From Bacteroidales bacterium (GTDB lineage Bacteria; Bacteroidota; Bacteroidia; Bacteroidales; UBA3824): a stretch of DNA of 64,000 nt. Positions 17,687 to 26,732 of this stretch are shown in pieces. The stretch is taken from NCBI GenBank assembly GCA_017541145.1, contig JAFXZT010000147.1:30809-94808 (forward strand), in the 5' to 3' direction. Position 1 is the stretch's first letter. Every line of letters starts with the position of its first letter. Position numbers and translations under genes: made by a program. A model generated the notes under the pieces. It did not search any database. It was given only the letters and a program-made list of their open reading frames with translations, and was not told the origin of the DNA.

Positions 17687-19033
17687 ATGAAAAATTTAAC
17701 ATTGGACATTACCAAAGCATTTAATTTTGTTTCAAAAGACGAATATAATGCTTTGCAAACCAAGGCGTTGGAATCTAACGCTGCTCTTTATGACAAGAAC
17801 CTCCCCGGAAACGATTTCCTCGGTTGGGTTGATGTTAAAAATATCATCAGCGAAGAAGAACTTTCTGAAATCGAAAAGAAAGCCGCTCAACTTAGAGAAA
17901 AAATAGAAGTGCTTGTTGTTATCGGTATTGGCGGTAGCTATCTCGGTGCAAAGGCTGTTATTGAGGCTCTTAGCAATTCTTTCGCTCAGATGAATGTAAA
18001 AAAAGGCAATCCGATTGTACTTTTTGCCGGTCAAAATATCGGTGAAGACTACATCAGCGAACTTATGGACGCTATTGCTGACAAGAGTTATGCTCTTTGC
18101 GTAATTTCTAAATCAGGTACTACAACCGAACCCGCAATCGCATTCCGTCTTCTCAAAGCCAAAATCGAAGAAAAATACGGCAAAAAAGAGGCTGCTGACA
18201 GAATTGTTGCCATTACCGACAAATCTCGCGGCGCACTCAGAACTCTCGCTAATTCAGAAGGTTACAAGACTTTTGTAATCGGTGATTCTGTTGGCGGTAG
18301 ATTCTCAGTGCTTACTCCGGTAGGATTGTTCCCGATTGCCGTTGCAGGTTTTGACATTCGTCAGTTGCTTCAAGGTGCTTATTCTGTTGAAGAAATGACT
18401 CAGAAAGGCAAATCTTTCGAGGAAAACATTTCAGCACATTATGCAGTTGTAAGAAACCTTCTTTACAAAAAATATTCAACAGAAATTCTCGTTAATTTCC
18501 ACCCGAAACTCCACTATTTTTCTGAATGGTGGAAACAGCTTTACGGCGAATCTGAAGGTAAGGACGGCAAGGGTATTTTCCCTGCTTCTGTAGATTTTAC
18601 TTCTGACCTTCACTCTATGGGTCAATACATCCAAGAAGGTGTACGTTTGATGTATGAAACAGTAATTTCTATTGCAGAACCTGACAAGAAAGTTGAAATC
18701 CCGTCAGATGCTCAGAACCTCGACCAACTCAATTTCTTGGCTGGCAAGAGAGTTGATTTCGTTAACAAACAGGCTGAACTCGGTACTCAACTTGCTCACC
18801 TTGACGGCGGTGTTCCTCAGATCAGAATCGAAATTCCTAAACTCAACGAATACTACCTTGGTCAGATGATTTACTTCTTTGAAAAGGCGTGCGGTATTAG
18901 CGGTTATATCTTGGGTGTTAATCCGTTCAACCAACCGGGTGTTGAGGCTTACAAGAAAAACATGTTTGCACTTCTTGACAAACCGGGTTACGAAGATGCT
19001 TCTAAAGCAATTCGTGAAAGATTGGCAAAATAA
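17687..19033 (+). CDS. pgi: Glucose-6-phosphate isomerase
   Basis: A 448-aa enzyme interconverting glucose-6-P and fructose-6-P. Seen: [14 protein letters not shown], phosphate-binding [26 protein letters not shown], the [10 protein letters not shown] segment and the C-terminal [14 protein letters not shown] with the catalytic lysine. ATG 17687 fits the conserved N-terminus [12 protein letters not shown]; the longer frame begins at a non-standard codon. A TAAATTTG at 17645-17652 may be the -7 element. This is the short, archaeal/Firmicute-like GPI form. Confidence 0.95.
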   Translation: MKNLTLDITKAFNFVSKDEYNALQTKALESNAALYDKNLPGNDFLGWVDVKNIISEEELSEIEKKAAQLREKIEVLVVIGIGGSYLGAKAVIEALSNSFAQMNVKKGNPIVLFAGQNIGEDYISELMDAIADKSYALCVISKSGTTTEPAIAFRLLKAKIEEKYGKKEAADRIVAITDKSRGALRTLANSEGYKTFVIGDSVGGRFSVLTPVGLFPIAVAGFDIRQLLQGAYSVEEMTQKGKSFEENISAHYAVVRNLLYKKYSTEILVNFHPKLHYFSEWWKQLYGESEGKDGKGIFPASVDFTSDLHSMGQYIQEGVRLMYETVISIAEPDKKVEIPSDAQNLDQLNFLAGKRVDFVNKQAELGTQLAHLDGGVPQIRIEIPKLNEYYLGQMIYFFEKACGISGYILGVNPFNQPGVEAYKKNMFALLDKPGYEDASKAIRERLAK

Positions 19034-19052
19034 TTTTTTTCTAACTAATAAT

Positions 19053-19090
19053 AAAGTCCTCCGTGCCAATAGTACGGGGGATTTTTTTTT
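19053..19090 (+). terminator. Terminator after pgi
   Basis: Stem TCCTCCGT (19057-19064) and ACGGGGGA (19074-19081, one G-U), followed by nine T. Confidence 0.85.
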
Positions 19091-19107
19091 AAAACATCAC
19101 AAATATT

Positions 19108-20829
19108 ATGACTGAAAATTTGGCATCGGTGTCTCAACAAGATTTGGATAACGCCATAAAAGATAAGTTTGAGGTAAAGTATAGCCCCGACGGAACCCGC
19201 CTTTTGAAAGGAAATCCCCTTTTATTTGACGGTTCAGTAGATGCTTTTGTGGTATGTATAGATTATTTTGACAATGAAGATTCTCAGATAAAAAAATATT
19301 CTGTTAAAGAATCAACTCAAGTAATTTGTGATGAAGCATTTAAATTAAGTACTTCTTTGGAAAGTATTTATTTGCCTGATTCTGTTAAAGTTATTGGGGC
19401 AAGAGCATTTGATAGTTGCTATAGATTAGAAAAGATTAATCTTCCGGATTCTATTGTTGCAATAAAAGAATATGCGTTTTATGCTTGCGAAAGTATTAAG
19501 GAAGTTACTATTCCGAAAAATCTTGTTAAATTAGAAAAATCTGTTTTTTGTAGTTGTAAAACATTAAGAAAAGTCAAATTCAATGATACTTTGCAGCAAA
19601 TAGGAGAGTTTGTTTTTAATTCTTGTGGACTTGAAAAAATCATTTTACCCAAATCCGTGAAAGAAATCGGTAAGTATGCTTTTGCTTTTTGTAAAAAGTT
19701 GAAATATATAAAATTACCGGAAACACTTGAAGTAATAGGTGCAGGTGCTTTTGCTTGTTGTGAATCATTGAAAAAAATTGTAATCCCCAAAAATTGTCGT
19801 TTTATCGGTGATGGTGCGTTTAACGGGTGTGAGGATATTGAGTTAAAAAATAATTCACCATATTTCTCGTATGAAAACGGTATGTTGATTCACAAAGAAT
19901 CAAAAACATTGATTTTGGGTAATAATTTGATTCCTGACAATATTTCAATTATTGGTGATTTTGCGTTTTCTGGGTTTGGTTTTCATCGTATAACGATTCC
20001 TGATTCGGTAAAAGAAATACATCGAAGAGCATTTCTTGGTTGCAATTCACTTGAAGAAATTATAATTCCAAATACTGTTCAATACATCGGAGAAGGACTT
20101 TTTTATGAATGTTCTTCTCTTAAAAGTGTTGTACTGTCATGTCGTGTAAATAAAATTGAAAGTTATTTATTTGAGAAATGTGAGTCTTTGACAAATATTG
20201 TTTTTCCTAATTCCGTTCAAAAAATCGGATCCCGTGCTTTTTATGGTTGCAATTCACTTGTGAAATTAGAAATTCCAAATTCAGTTCAAGAAATAGAAAA
20301 TTGTGCTTTTCAAGAGTGTCAATCGCTTACAGAAATAAAAATTCCAAATTCTGTAAAACATATTGGATATTGTGCTTTTGGAAAATGTAGTTCTTTAGAA
20401 AAAATTGTTTTGCCTAACAAACTAGAAAAAATCAGCAATAAATTATTTTATAAATGTAAATCATTGAAAGAAATAAACATCCCAGATTCCGTTACAGAAA
20501 TAAGAACTGAGGCTTTTGCGTTTTGTAAGTCACTCAAAGAGATTGTTATTCCGGAATCTGTTACGATGATAGGCTCTGAAGCATTTATGTATTGTGAAAA
20601 ATTGGAGACTATTGTACTGCCAAAATCAATAACAGAAATCTATTCAAAGACATTTTGGGGATGTTATTCGTTGAAAAAAATTGTATTGCCGCATACAATT
20701 CAAAGTATTGATTTTTATGCTTTTAAGTTTTGTCGGGCTCTCAAAGAAATTTTAGTTCCGCGAAAACATCTGGAGCGGATTCAAAAATTATTGCCGGAAA
20801 TATTGCGAAATAGATGCAAAATATATTAA
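19108..20829 (+). CDS. BspA-like leucine-rich repeat (LRR_5) protein, no signal peptide
   Basis: A 573-aa protein built of about 18 repeats of 23 residues with consensus LxxIxIPxSVxxIGxxAFxxC, running from about residue 88 to the end. One interruption after repeat 7 (about 248-290) contains a shorter irregular unit. The first 85 residues hold FEVKYSPDGTRLLKG, a leader I associate with Bacteroidales LRR_5 proteins. Unlike secreted BspA adhesins it has no signal peptide and no T9SS C-terminal domain, so it appears cytosolic. Function unknown; a protein-binding scaffold is likely. The gene looks more AT-rich than pgi. Confidence 0.82.
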   Translation: MTENLASVSQQDLDNAIKDKFEVKYSPDGTRLLKGNPLLFDGSVDAFVVCIDYFDNEDSQIKKYSVKESTQVICDEAFKLSTSLESIYLPDSVKVIGARAFDSCYRLEKINLPDSIVAIKEYAFYACESIKEVTIPKNLVKLEKSVFCSCKTLRKVKFNDTLQQIGEFVFNSCGLEKIILPKSVKEIGKYAFAFCKKLKYIKLPETLEVIGAGAFACCESLKKIVIPKNCRFIGDGAFNGCEDIELKNNSPYFSYENGMLIHKESKTLILGNNLIPDNISIIGDFAFSGFGFHRITIPDSVKEIHRRAFLGCNSLEEIIIPNTVQYIGEGLFYECSSLKSVVLSCRVNKIESYLFEKCESLTNIVFPNSVQKIGSRAFYGCNSLVKLEIPNSVQEIENCAFQECQSLTEIKIPNSVKHIGYCAFGKCSSLEKIVLPNKLEKISNKLFYKCKSLKEINIPDSVTEIRTEAFAFCKSLKEIVIPESVTMIGSEAFMYCEKLETIVLPKSITEIYSKTFWGCYSLKKIVLPHTIQSIDFYAFKFCRALKEILVPRKHLERIQKLLPEILRNRCKIY

Positions 20830-20866
20830 AACATCCTCTGTACAAAATTTTGTTCAGAGGATGTTT
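20826..20866. terminator. Hairpin between the LRR gene and ridA
   Basis: Twelve-bp stem AAACATCCTCTG (20827-20838) and CAGAGGATGTTT (20853-20864) with a self-complementary ACAAAATTTTGT loop. It lies between convergent genes. The T run after it is weak. Confidence 0.65.
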
Positions 20867-20893
20867 CTTGAAAAATTGTTTTTATATTAATCT

Positions 20894-21271
20894 TTATTTT
20901 GATGCGATTACTTCGATTTCCAATCTTGCGCCCTTAGGTAAATCTTTTACCGCAAACGCCGATCTTGCCGGTGGATTTGTAGGAAAAAACTCAGAATATA
21001 CTTTGTTCATTTCTTGAAAATCATTGATATCAGCAAGTAAACATGTTGTTTTTACAATGTTTTCATAAGAATATCCGGCAGTTTTTAGGATTTCACCGAT
21101 ATTGCTCATTACAAGTTTTGTCTGTTCTGAAATCGTGCCGGTTGAAAGTTCGCCGGTTTTGGGGTCAATCGGAATCTGTCCCGAAACAAATAACATCCCA
21201 TTGGTTTCCACAGCTTGTGAATAAGGACCAATTGCTTTGGGTGCATTGTCAGAATGAATAATTGTTTTCAT
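20894..21271 (-). CDS. ridA: RidA family enamine/imine deaminase
   Basis: A 125-aa RidA/YjgF protein that hydrolyses reactive 2-aminoacrylate and related imines formed by PLP enzymes. Seen: N-terminal IIHSDNAPKAIGPYSQAV, FVSGQIPIDPKTGEL, and the signature PARSAFAVKDLPKGARLEIE with the substrate-binding Arg. The frame extends upstream, but ATG 21271 matches the family start. It lies just downstream of the RNase P RNA gene on the same strand and may share its transcript. Confidence 0.93.
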   Translation of the reverse strand: MKTIIHSDNAPKAIGPYSQAVETNGMLFVSGQIPIDPKTGELSTGTISEQTKLVMSNIGEILKTAGYSYENIVKTTCLLADINDFQEMNKVYSEFFPTNPPARSAFAVKDLPKGARLEIEVIASK

Positions 21272-21306
21272 TGTCGAAATAAGGTTAAGTAAAAAAAATA
21301 AAAAAA

Positions 21307-21656
21307 GCAGATCTATAAGCCGGATTTTGTTCCGAACACCTTGCGGCATCCGGTGCCTGTCATTTATCTAGAACTGCCATTGCTGACAGCCTCAAACGAC
21401 CTACCCCCCGGCATGAACGAGCAATCCATTAATTTGCCGGTATATTTGGTCTTTCAACCCGTCGATACACACTCCCGACATCACTGCCGGCAGTAGTGAG
21501 CTCTTACCTCACTTTCTCACCCTTACCCTTGCGGGCGGTTGTTTTCTTCTGCATTTACCACAACATCACTGCTGTCTTCCAGTTAAGAAGGACGGCGCTC
21601 TTTGTTGCCCGGACTTTCCTCTTTTATATTGCTATAACAGCGACAGACCGATCTGC
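21307..21656 (-). ncRNA. rnpB: RNase P RNA (class A)
   Basis: About 350 nt on the minus strand. The 5' GCAGATC pairs with the 3' GATCTGC to close P1. The universally conserved GAGGAAAGTCCGGGC lies at about 21607-21621, and the 3' part carries the conserved ACAAAATCCGGCTTAT. This is the catalytic RNA that removes 5' leaders from pre-tRNAs. The 5' end lies 12 nt below a TAACTTTG box. Confidence 0.93.
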
Positions 21657-21667
21657 TTTTCAATGTG

Positions 21668-21675
21668 CAAAGTTA
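21668..21675 (-). promoter_or_regulatory. -7 element of rnpB
   Basis: TAACTTTG on the minus strand, 11 nt upstream of the mapped RNA 5' end. No clear TTG box. Confidence 0.55.
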
Positions 21676-21746
21676 ATAAAATTCTTTCTTGAAAAAAATT
21701 TTTTTTTTGACATCTTTTATTCTAAACATGGCAATTTGAAATATAC

Positions 21747-21783
21747 ACAAAAAAAGCGGAACATCTTTTTATTGTCCCGCTTT
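21747..21783 (-). terminator. Terminator after the GH26 gene
   Basis: Stem AAAAGCGG/CCGCTTTT with an inner ACA/TGT pairing around a single-base mismatch. On the minus strand it is followed by a U-rich stretch. Confidence 0.8.
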
Positions 21784-21808
21784 TGAATTTATTCGTTAAT
21801 ATTTCCGT

Positions 21809-22807
21809 TTATTTTTTCGTAAATTCGTCGAGTGTGATTACTTGGTCGCAGTTGTAAAGGTTGTAACGGTCTGACCATTCGTTGGCAGTTTCCAAAAATT
21901 CCGACCAGCACATAAACCAAGCCCATTTTGATTGTTTTTTCAGAAGGTCTTCTGTCGGAAGTTTGCCGCATTCGCCTATTGCTACAGGTTTGCCTTTGCC
22001 CAATGCCAACAGCAGGTCATAATCTTTACCTTTGTAACCGCTTGAATAAAAATCTGTTGCAAGAATATCTACATATTCGTCGCCGGGATAAAAACCTTCG
22101 TAAGCTTTTACATTAGGACTTCCCAATTCGTTGGCGTTGAACACCCAAAGCAAGTTGTTGATATGATGATATTCTGTAATACGTTTCCAAAGCATTTGAT
22201 AAAGTTTGCGGTAATTTTCTTCCTTGTAACCCCACCAAAACCAATTGCCGTTCATCTCATGATACGGGCGGAAAATTACCGGAATTTTCTCGTCCTGCAA
22301 TTGTCTGAGGTAAAATGCAATTACATCAACTTGAGATTTCCATCTGTTGTTAATCTCAGTTCCTTCGGTGAAAAGATCTTTCCATTCCTTGTCAGTAAGT
22401 TTGCTTTGAATGCCGTGTTCACCTTTCCAAATCGTAAAATTACCTTCGTGATTAGGCGGTACGGCGTGCCACATCAAAGTAATGATTGCACCTTTGGAAT
22501 GCCATTTAATTGCATTGTCGATTACTCGCTGTCTGAAATTTATTCCGTCCAAACTTCCGGGCTGACTGTATCCGAAATCTTGTCCCATTACAACCGGATA
22601 TTTATTCGTGAGATTGTTTACTCTTTCGGTAAGGATGTCACTGTAAAGCGGATAGTTGTGTTGACCTGAAAGTGTTTTGCCATTAAGATTATAAATCTGT
22701 TTGAGGAGAGCCTTGGCTTCGTCCGAGGCATTGGGATTTACCGGATTTTGCGCAAATCCCATCATCGACAATACAGCCATTGCCAATGTGATTAATTGTT
22801 TTTTCAT
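21809..22807 (-). CDS. Glycoside hydrolase family 26 (beta-mannanase-like)
   Basis: A 332-aa secreted enzyme with a signal peptide ending near FAQ (18-20). TIM-barrel GH26 signatures: acid/base Glu184 in FRPYHEMNGNWFWWG, nucleophile Glu279 in VAIGECG, plus LMWHAVPPN. GH26 enzymes hydrolyse beta-1,4-mannans (some beta-1,3-xylan). No SusC/SusD pair, carbohydrate-binding module or T9SS tail is adjacent, so it is not part of an evident polysaccharide locus. Monocistronic with its own terminator. Confidence 0.9.
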   Translation of the reverse strand: MKKQLITLAMAVLSMMGFAQNPVNPNASDEAKALLKQIYNLNGKTLSGQHNYPLYSDILTERVNNLTNKYPVVMGQDFGYSQPGSLDGINFRQRVIDNAIKWHSKGAIITLMWHAVPPNHEGNFTIWKGEHGIQSKLTDKEWKDLFTEGTEINNRWKSQVDVIAFYLRQLQDEKIPVIFRPYHEMNGNWFWWGYKEENYRKLYQMLWKRITEYHHINNLLWVFNANELGSPNVKAYEGFYPGDEYVDILATDFYSSGYKGKDYDLLLALGKGKPVAIGECGKLPTEDLLKKQSKWAWFMCWSEFLETANEWSDRYNLYNCDQVITLDEFTKK

Positions 22808-22839
22808 AGAACTTAGTGTAATTAGTTAGTAAAAAGTAG

Positions 22840-22912
22840 AGCGGAAAACGGGACTCGAACCCGCGACCTGAGGCTTGGGAAGCCCCCACTCTGCCAATTG
22901 AGCTATTTCCGC
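22840..22912 (-). tRNA. tRNA-Gly (anticodon CCC)
   Basis: Acceptor GCGGAAA/TTTCCGC, discriminator T. Anticodon stem GGGGC/GCCTC with loop TTCCCAA gives CCC, reading GGG. T arm CGGGTTCGAGTCCCG. CCA not encoded. TATTTTTG at 22928-22935 (minus strand) is a likely -7 element. Confidence 0.93.
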
Positions 22913-22973
22913 ATTGAAAATTCTGTACAAAAATAGAAATTATATTTTATTTCAGAAATATTTTTTTGTTTTT

Positions 22974-23873
22974 TTATTGAGATTTTTTCTCTAATTCAAT
23001 AAACTTTTTCTTGATTTTTTCGGTAATTTCATAATTTTTCATACCGTTCCAAACCGGAGCAACCAGCATATTTCGCGGCGATTCGCTTACAAATCTTTCA
23101 AAAATCATATCTCGCCTTGTCCTGAGTGCGTATCTGGCTGCAAATTCTGCATATTCCTCCACGTCAGGAAGGTGAAACATATCAGGTTGATTGTAAAACT
23201 GTTGCTCTATTTTGGTTCCTTTTATGATTTGCAACTGGTGAAGTTTCAAGATATTTACCGGAAGTTGCGACATCATATCGGCGGTCTTGAACATCATTTC
23301 AGTAGTTTCGTTCGGCAGATACATTATAAGGTGTGCGCAAGTTTCGAGACCGGCATTGTGAGCGCGTTTTATCGTGTCTTCGGCTTGAGCAAAAGTATGA
23401 CCACGATTGAGCATTTTCAGGGTTTCATCGTAACAAGATTCAACACCGATTTCCAACACCGTATAATATTTTTTCGCAAATTCGCTGAGCAAATCAAGAG
23501 TAGCATCGTTCACGCAATCGGGTCTTGTAGCAACAGTTAACCCCACAACATCGTCCCTTGTAAGTGCGCTTTGGTAAATGCCGCGCAACGTGTCAATATC
23601 CGCATACGTATTTGTGTATGACTGAAAATAAGCGATATATTTCTGAGCCTTGTATTTCTTCGCAAAAAAATCTATGCCTTCGTCCATCTGTTGACTTATC
23701 GGTTTTTCAGCTTGACCGTAAAACGGGCTGAATGTTTTGTTGTTACAATAAGTACAACCTCCGAACCCAATTTTGCCGTCTCTGTTAGGGCATCCGAACC
23801 CCGGATTCAGAGCGATTTTCTGAACTCTTACTCCGAATTTTTCTTTGATATATGATGCGTAATCGCGGTACAT
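22974..23873 (-). CDS. yhcC: Radical SAM protein, YhcC/TIGR01212 family
   Basis: A 299-aa radical SAM protein. The cluster-binding region is the YhcC variant: GFGCPNRDGKIGFGGCTYCNN, with three conserved cysteines. Followed by AYFQSYTNTYAD, VGLTVATRPDCV, VLEIGVESC and the HLIMYLPNET stretch. E. coli YhcC is known only as an uncharacterised Elp3-like radical SAM enzyme, so the reaction is not assigned. The region upstream on the same strand contains an AAA-ATPase relic. Confidence 0.87.
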   Translation of the reverse strand: MYRDYASYIKEKFGVRVQKIALNPGFGCPNRDGKIGFGGCTYCNNKTFSPFYGQAEKPISQQMDEGIDFFAKKYKAQKYIAYFQSYTNTYADIDTLRGIYQSALTRDDVVGLTVATRPDCVNDATLDLLSEFAKKYYTVLEIGVESCYDETLKMLNRGHTFAQAEDTIKRAHNAGLETCAHLIMYLPNETTEMMFKTADMMSQLPVNILKLHQLQIIKGTKIEQQFYNQPDMFHLPDVEEYAEFAARYALRTRRDMIFERFVSESPRNMLVAPVWNGMKNYEITEKIKKKFIELEKKSQ

Positions 23874-23909
23874 TTTTAATAGATTATATAATTTCTTTAT
23901 TCCAAAGTT

Positions 23910-23990
23910 TTATTTTCCGGTTTGTCTTGCTCCGAAAAGGAAAATACTGCTTTCTTGTGCATCGTTTAAAGTTAAATATCTGTCAATCAT
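23910..23990 (-). pseudogene. Truncated N-terminus of an AAA_14/DUF4143-type ATPase
   Basis: A 26-codon frame (ATG 23990, TAA 23912-23910) reads MIDRYLTL...IFLFGARQTGK and then stops inside the Walker A motif, where intact ATPases continue with Ser/Thr and about 350 more residues. The text matches the start of COG1373-type ATPases from memory. The next gene, yhcC, begins 37 bp later, so only the 5' tip survives. Very short; could be chance, but the motif is specific. Confidence 0.5.
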
Positions 23991-24000
23991 GGTTCTAACT

Positions 24001-24095
24001 TAAAAAAATCAGTAAAATCGGGAGTTGTACTCCGTTTTTTTCTTGTAAAATCAGGAGTTGTACTCCGTTTTTTTTCAGTAAAATCAGGAGTTGAT
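24001..24095 (+). repeat. 33-bp tandem hairpin repeat, about 2.5 copies
   Basis: Unit of 33 bp: GTAAAATC, then A/G, then GGAGTTGTACTCCG, then a T run. The perfect hairpin GGAGT-TGT-ACTCC occurs at 24021-24033 and 24054-24066, and a third copy begins at 24087 but breaks after GGAGTTG. Each full unit looks like a plus-strand terminator, although no plus-strand gene precedes it. Confidence 0.85.
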
Positions 24096-24149
24096 GCAAA
24101 AGTAAAACAATTAAATTCAACTGCAAATTTTTTGTTCGGTTAATTACAA

Positions 24150-24185
24150 AAATAAAACGGACGGTTTTTTGCCGTCCGTTTATTT
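24150..24185 (-). terminator. Terminator after pyrD
   Basis: Stem AAACGGACGG (24155-24164) and CCGTCCGTTT (24172-24181). On the minus strand it is followed by TTTTATTTTTG. Confidence 0.85.
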
Positions 24186-24203
24186 CGTTTAACAATTCTT
24201 CAT

Positions 24204-25226
24204 TTATAATTTCTTCAGAATATTTTTTACACATGCCGGACCGTTGTATATAAAACTTGTGAAAAGTTCCACTAAACAAGCGCCTGCCTCAAGTTTTTCC
24301 TTTACATCGTCTGCATCAAAAATACCGCCGACACCTACGATTGGAATTTCGCCGTTGGTCTTCTGATGGAGATAGCGAATAACTTCGGTGCTGCGTTTAT
24401 TCACAGGTTTGCCGCTCATTCCGCCATTTCCAAACGCCTTGATTTCCTCTTCTGAATAATCGATGCCTTCACGAGAAATTGTAGTATTAGTAGCGATAAT
24501 TCCGTCAATGCCGGTTTCTTTTACGATTTCTACGATATCATCAAGTTGTTCGTTGGTGAGATCCGGAGCAATTTTCAGAAGTATCGGTTTTGACTTTTCG
24601 AACTTCTTGTCTTCATCTTTCAGTGCCGTAAGAAGCTTTTTCAACGGCTCTTTGTTTTGAAGTTCGCGGAGGTTAGGAGTGTTAGGCGAACTGATATTTA
24701 TGGCGATATAATCAACATAATCATGAAGGGCGCGGAGGTCTTTCAAATAGTCGCTTACCGCATTTTCATTGGGTGTAACTTTGTTTTTTCCGATATTGCC
24801 GCCTACGATAACTTTTGTATACTTTTGTTTAATGTTTTTCACCAAAGCTTCAACACCATTGTTGTTGAAACCCATTCTGTTGATTAAACCTTGATTTCTT
24901 TTGAGTCTGAAGACTCTCGGTTTAGGATTTCCGGGTTGAGCAACAGGAGTTACAGTGCCCACTTCTACAAAACCAAAACCCATCATTCCTAGCATGTCGA
25001 TAGCTTCACCGTCTTTATCGAGCCCGGCAGCTAATCCTATGGGATTTGGAAATTTAATTCCGAAAACCTCTTTTTCATACTTAGAATCAGTTTTTTGATA
25101 TAATAATTTAATTAACGGATTAAAAATCCTAATCTTCTGAAAGAATCTCAGAAGTTTTATTGTAAAGCCATGAATTTTCTCAGGATTACAAAGAAATAGA
25201 ATTGGTCGAATGATATGTTTGTACAT
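24204..25226 (-). CDS. pyrD: Dihydroorotate dehydrogenase (quinone), class 2
   Basis: A 340-aa FMN enzyme oxidising dihydroorotate to orotate in pyrimidine synthesis, coupled to membrane quinone. Seen: an N-terminal amphipathic quinone-binding extension ([19 protein letters not shown]), [56 protein letters not shown] with the catalytic Ser, and NTTISREG. The frame extends upstream to 25325 but ATG 25226 fits the family start. TATCTTTG at 25246-25253 (minus strand) is a likely -7 element 19 bp upstream. Confidence 0.93.
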   Translation of the reverse strand: MYKHIIRPILFLCNPEKIHGFTIKLLRFFQKIRIFNPLIKLLYQKTDSKYEKEVFGIKFPNPIGLAAGLDKDGEAIDMLGMMGFGFVEVGTVTPVAQPGNPKPRVFRLKRNQGLINRMGFNNNGVEALVKNIKQKYTKVIVGGNIGKNKVTPNENAVSDYLKDLRALHDYVDYIAINISSPNTPNLRELQNKEPLKKLLTALKDEDKKFEKSKPILLKIAPDLTNEQLDDIVEIVKETGIDGIIATNTTISREGIDYSEEEIKAFGNGGMSGKPVNKRSTEVIRYLHQKTNGEIPIVGVGGIFDADDVKEKLEAGACLVELFTSFIYNGPACVKNILKKL

Positions 25227-25904
25227 GTTTTTTGAAAATTTTATGCAAAGATAGTAAAAAAATAAGCAGAAAATTTTAGCAAAATCAAAAATATTACTTA
25301 AATTAATATACTGACAATTTGTCATATTTTAATATCAGTAAATTAAGTAGTTAGAGCGGTCTGCATTAAAAAGAGTAGTAAAATTAGAAGAAAATTGATT
25401 TTTTGACACGAAAAACTTTAGATAAAATTATGATTTTACAGAATAATCAACAACTCAAAATCTGTTACTCTATTTGAATAGTTGTTAAGATAAAATTATC
25501 TATCAAAAGCAAATTGAGTTATTGTTATTAAAAACACTTTGTAAAATATTGAAAATCAGTAGGTTATATACAGTGTTGAATATGATTGTTTTATGAGTCG
25601 AAAAAATGGAGACAGTTATAAATACTGCTATTGTATATCGTGTAAGTAATTGAAAATCAGTAATTTAAAAGAAGAGTTTACAACGGTTGACAAGAACTAT
25701 TTTAATAATACATTAAAATTATCATTGAAACACTAAAAATATGCAAGCATAAATTACATCGTAATCAAGCTGCATATTTTAGGTGTCGCAATTTTGTAAT
25801 TATGAATTTTTCGAATATTTCAGTTCTGTAAAAATACAGACATTTGTAAAATTCAGAAAAGCCGTTTGTTCTGTTCAAAGTATACAATCTGTAAACGTGT
25901 TTAA
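25227..25904. other. AT-rich intergenic region between pyrD and the XRE regulator gene
   Basis: No credible gene on either strand. It contains the pyrD promoter element, scattered copies of GAAAATCAGTA (25552, 25650 and a variant near 25330), and one 12-bp hairpin (CTAAAA-A-TATGCA with TGCATATTTTAG, about 25733-25782) enclosing a small TTAC-ATC-GTAA hairpin. The latter may be a 3'-end structure of the regulator mRNA. Confidence 0.5.
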
Positions 25905-26606
25905 TTATTTAGCGTTTGGAGAAAACCAATCGAATGTTTTATCAGAGTAAAAAACGATTACAGTTTTCGGATTGCTGTTCATGATGTCAATTGGTTGTTT
26001 GCCTTGTTGACTTCCCGGCATTCCCTGATTGTTTACATATTGTTGTTGAGCTTGTGCAAATGGCTGATTATTAATGAATTGTGGTTGATTAAACTGTTGA
26101 CCGTTTGCAAAACCTTGTGATACATAGTTGGGTTGAGCTTGCGGTTGTTGATATTGCGGTTCGCTCATAGGTTGCTGATAAACTTGTTTTGATTCAACAT
26201 GTTGATTATCAGCAGGTATCGATTGTTGCTGAGCGGCAGCTTGCGGTTGGGATTGTACAGTTTGATTAGAATTAATATCGTTATTGATATTGTAATTCGT
26301 TTCTGTAAATTCCTGATTCTGCTGAACAGGCTCGGTGATGGGAGAGACGGGTTGCATTTCAACAGCTTGATTCTCAGAAACTTTTGCAGTCTCTTGAGTT
26401 CTCATGATGCTCCCTTTTCCGGACAATAGCCAGTCCGTGTTTATTTCTGGAAATTTGCTTAGGATCTTTTGTACAAAATCCAAGCTCGGTTTGTTACGAC
26501 CGGAGATGATGTGTGAAACGCTTGATCGCTGTACACCGATTATATCAGCGAATTTGGATGCTGTCAGCTTTTCCAAATCGATTATTTTTTGTATGCGTTC
26601 TTTCAT
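25905..26606 (-). CDS. XRE-family regulator with Gln/Asn-rich tail
   Basis: A 233-aa protein. Residues 1-70 form an XRE-type helix-turn-helix (TASKFADIIGVQRSSVSHIISGRNK), ending in a WLLSGKG motif typical of phage-repressor-like Bacteroidetes regulators. Residues about 92-205 are extremely rich in Gln, Asn and Pro, prion-like in composition. The last 20 residues (KTVIVFYSDKTFDWFSPNAK) are folded-looking and resemble the C-terminal motif I recall in related regulators. No peptidase domain as in LexA/CI. Neighbouring palindromes (26703-26732 and others) are candidate operators. Target genes unknown. Confidence 0.82.
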   Translation of the reverse strand: MKERIQKIIDLEKLTASKFADIIGVQRSSVSHIISGRNKPSLDFVQKILSKFPEINTDWLLSGKGSIMRTQETAKVSENQAVEMQPVSPITEPVQQNQEFTETNYNINNDINSNQTVQSQPQAAAQQQSIPADNQHVESKQVYQQPMSEPQYQQPQAQPNYVSQGFANGQQFNQPQFINNQPFAQAQQQYVNNQGMPGSQQGKQPIDIMNSNPKTVIVFYSDKTFDWFSPNAK

Positions 26607-26634
26607 AATTTACTTTTTTGATTTTTTGAGTATA

Positions 26635-26666
26635 CAAATATAAATAACTTTTGTGAAACCACCAAA
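26635..26666 (-). promoter_or_regulatory. Promoter of the XRE regulator
   Basis: On the minus strand: TTTG (26666-26663), 20 bp, TATATTTG (26642-26635), 28 bp ahead of the start codon. Full match to the Bacteroidetes pattern. Confidence 0.72.
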
Positions 26667-26702
26667 TTAATATTGTAAAATTTTGAAAATTTTTTCTTGA
26701 AA

Positions 26703-26732
26703 TTTACAAGTTTACAATTGTAAATTTGTAAA
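26703..26732. promoter_or_regulatory. 30-bp operator-like palindrome upstream of the XRE promoter
   Basis: Fifteen base pairs of perfect two-fold symmetry apart from one mismatch (26710/26725), centred on TTTACAA|TTGTAAA. It lies 36 bp upstream of the regulator's -33 box. Too symmetric for its length to be casual even in AT-rich DNA; a candidate autoregulatory site. Confidence 0.55.

Noticed and set aside
21809..22807. Polysaccharide utilisation locus around the GH26 gene
   Set aside because: No SusC/SusD, other CAZymes or sensor regulators are adjacent.
24001..24095. CRISPR array
   Set aside because: The 33-bp units are directly adjacent with no unique spacers, and no cas genes occur in the window.
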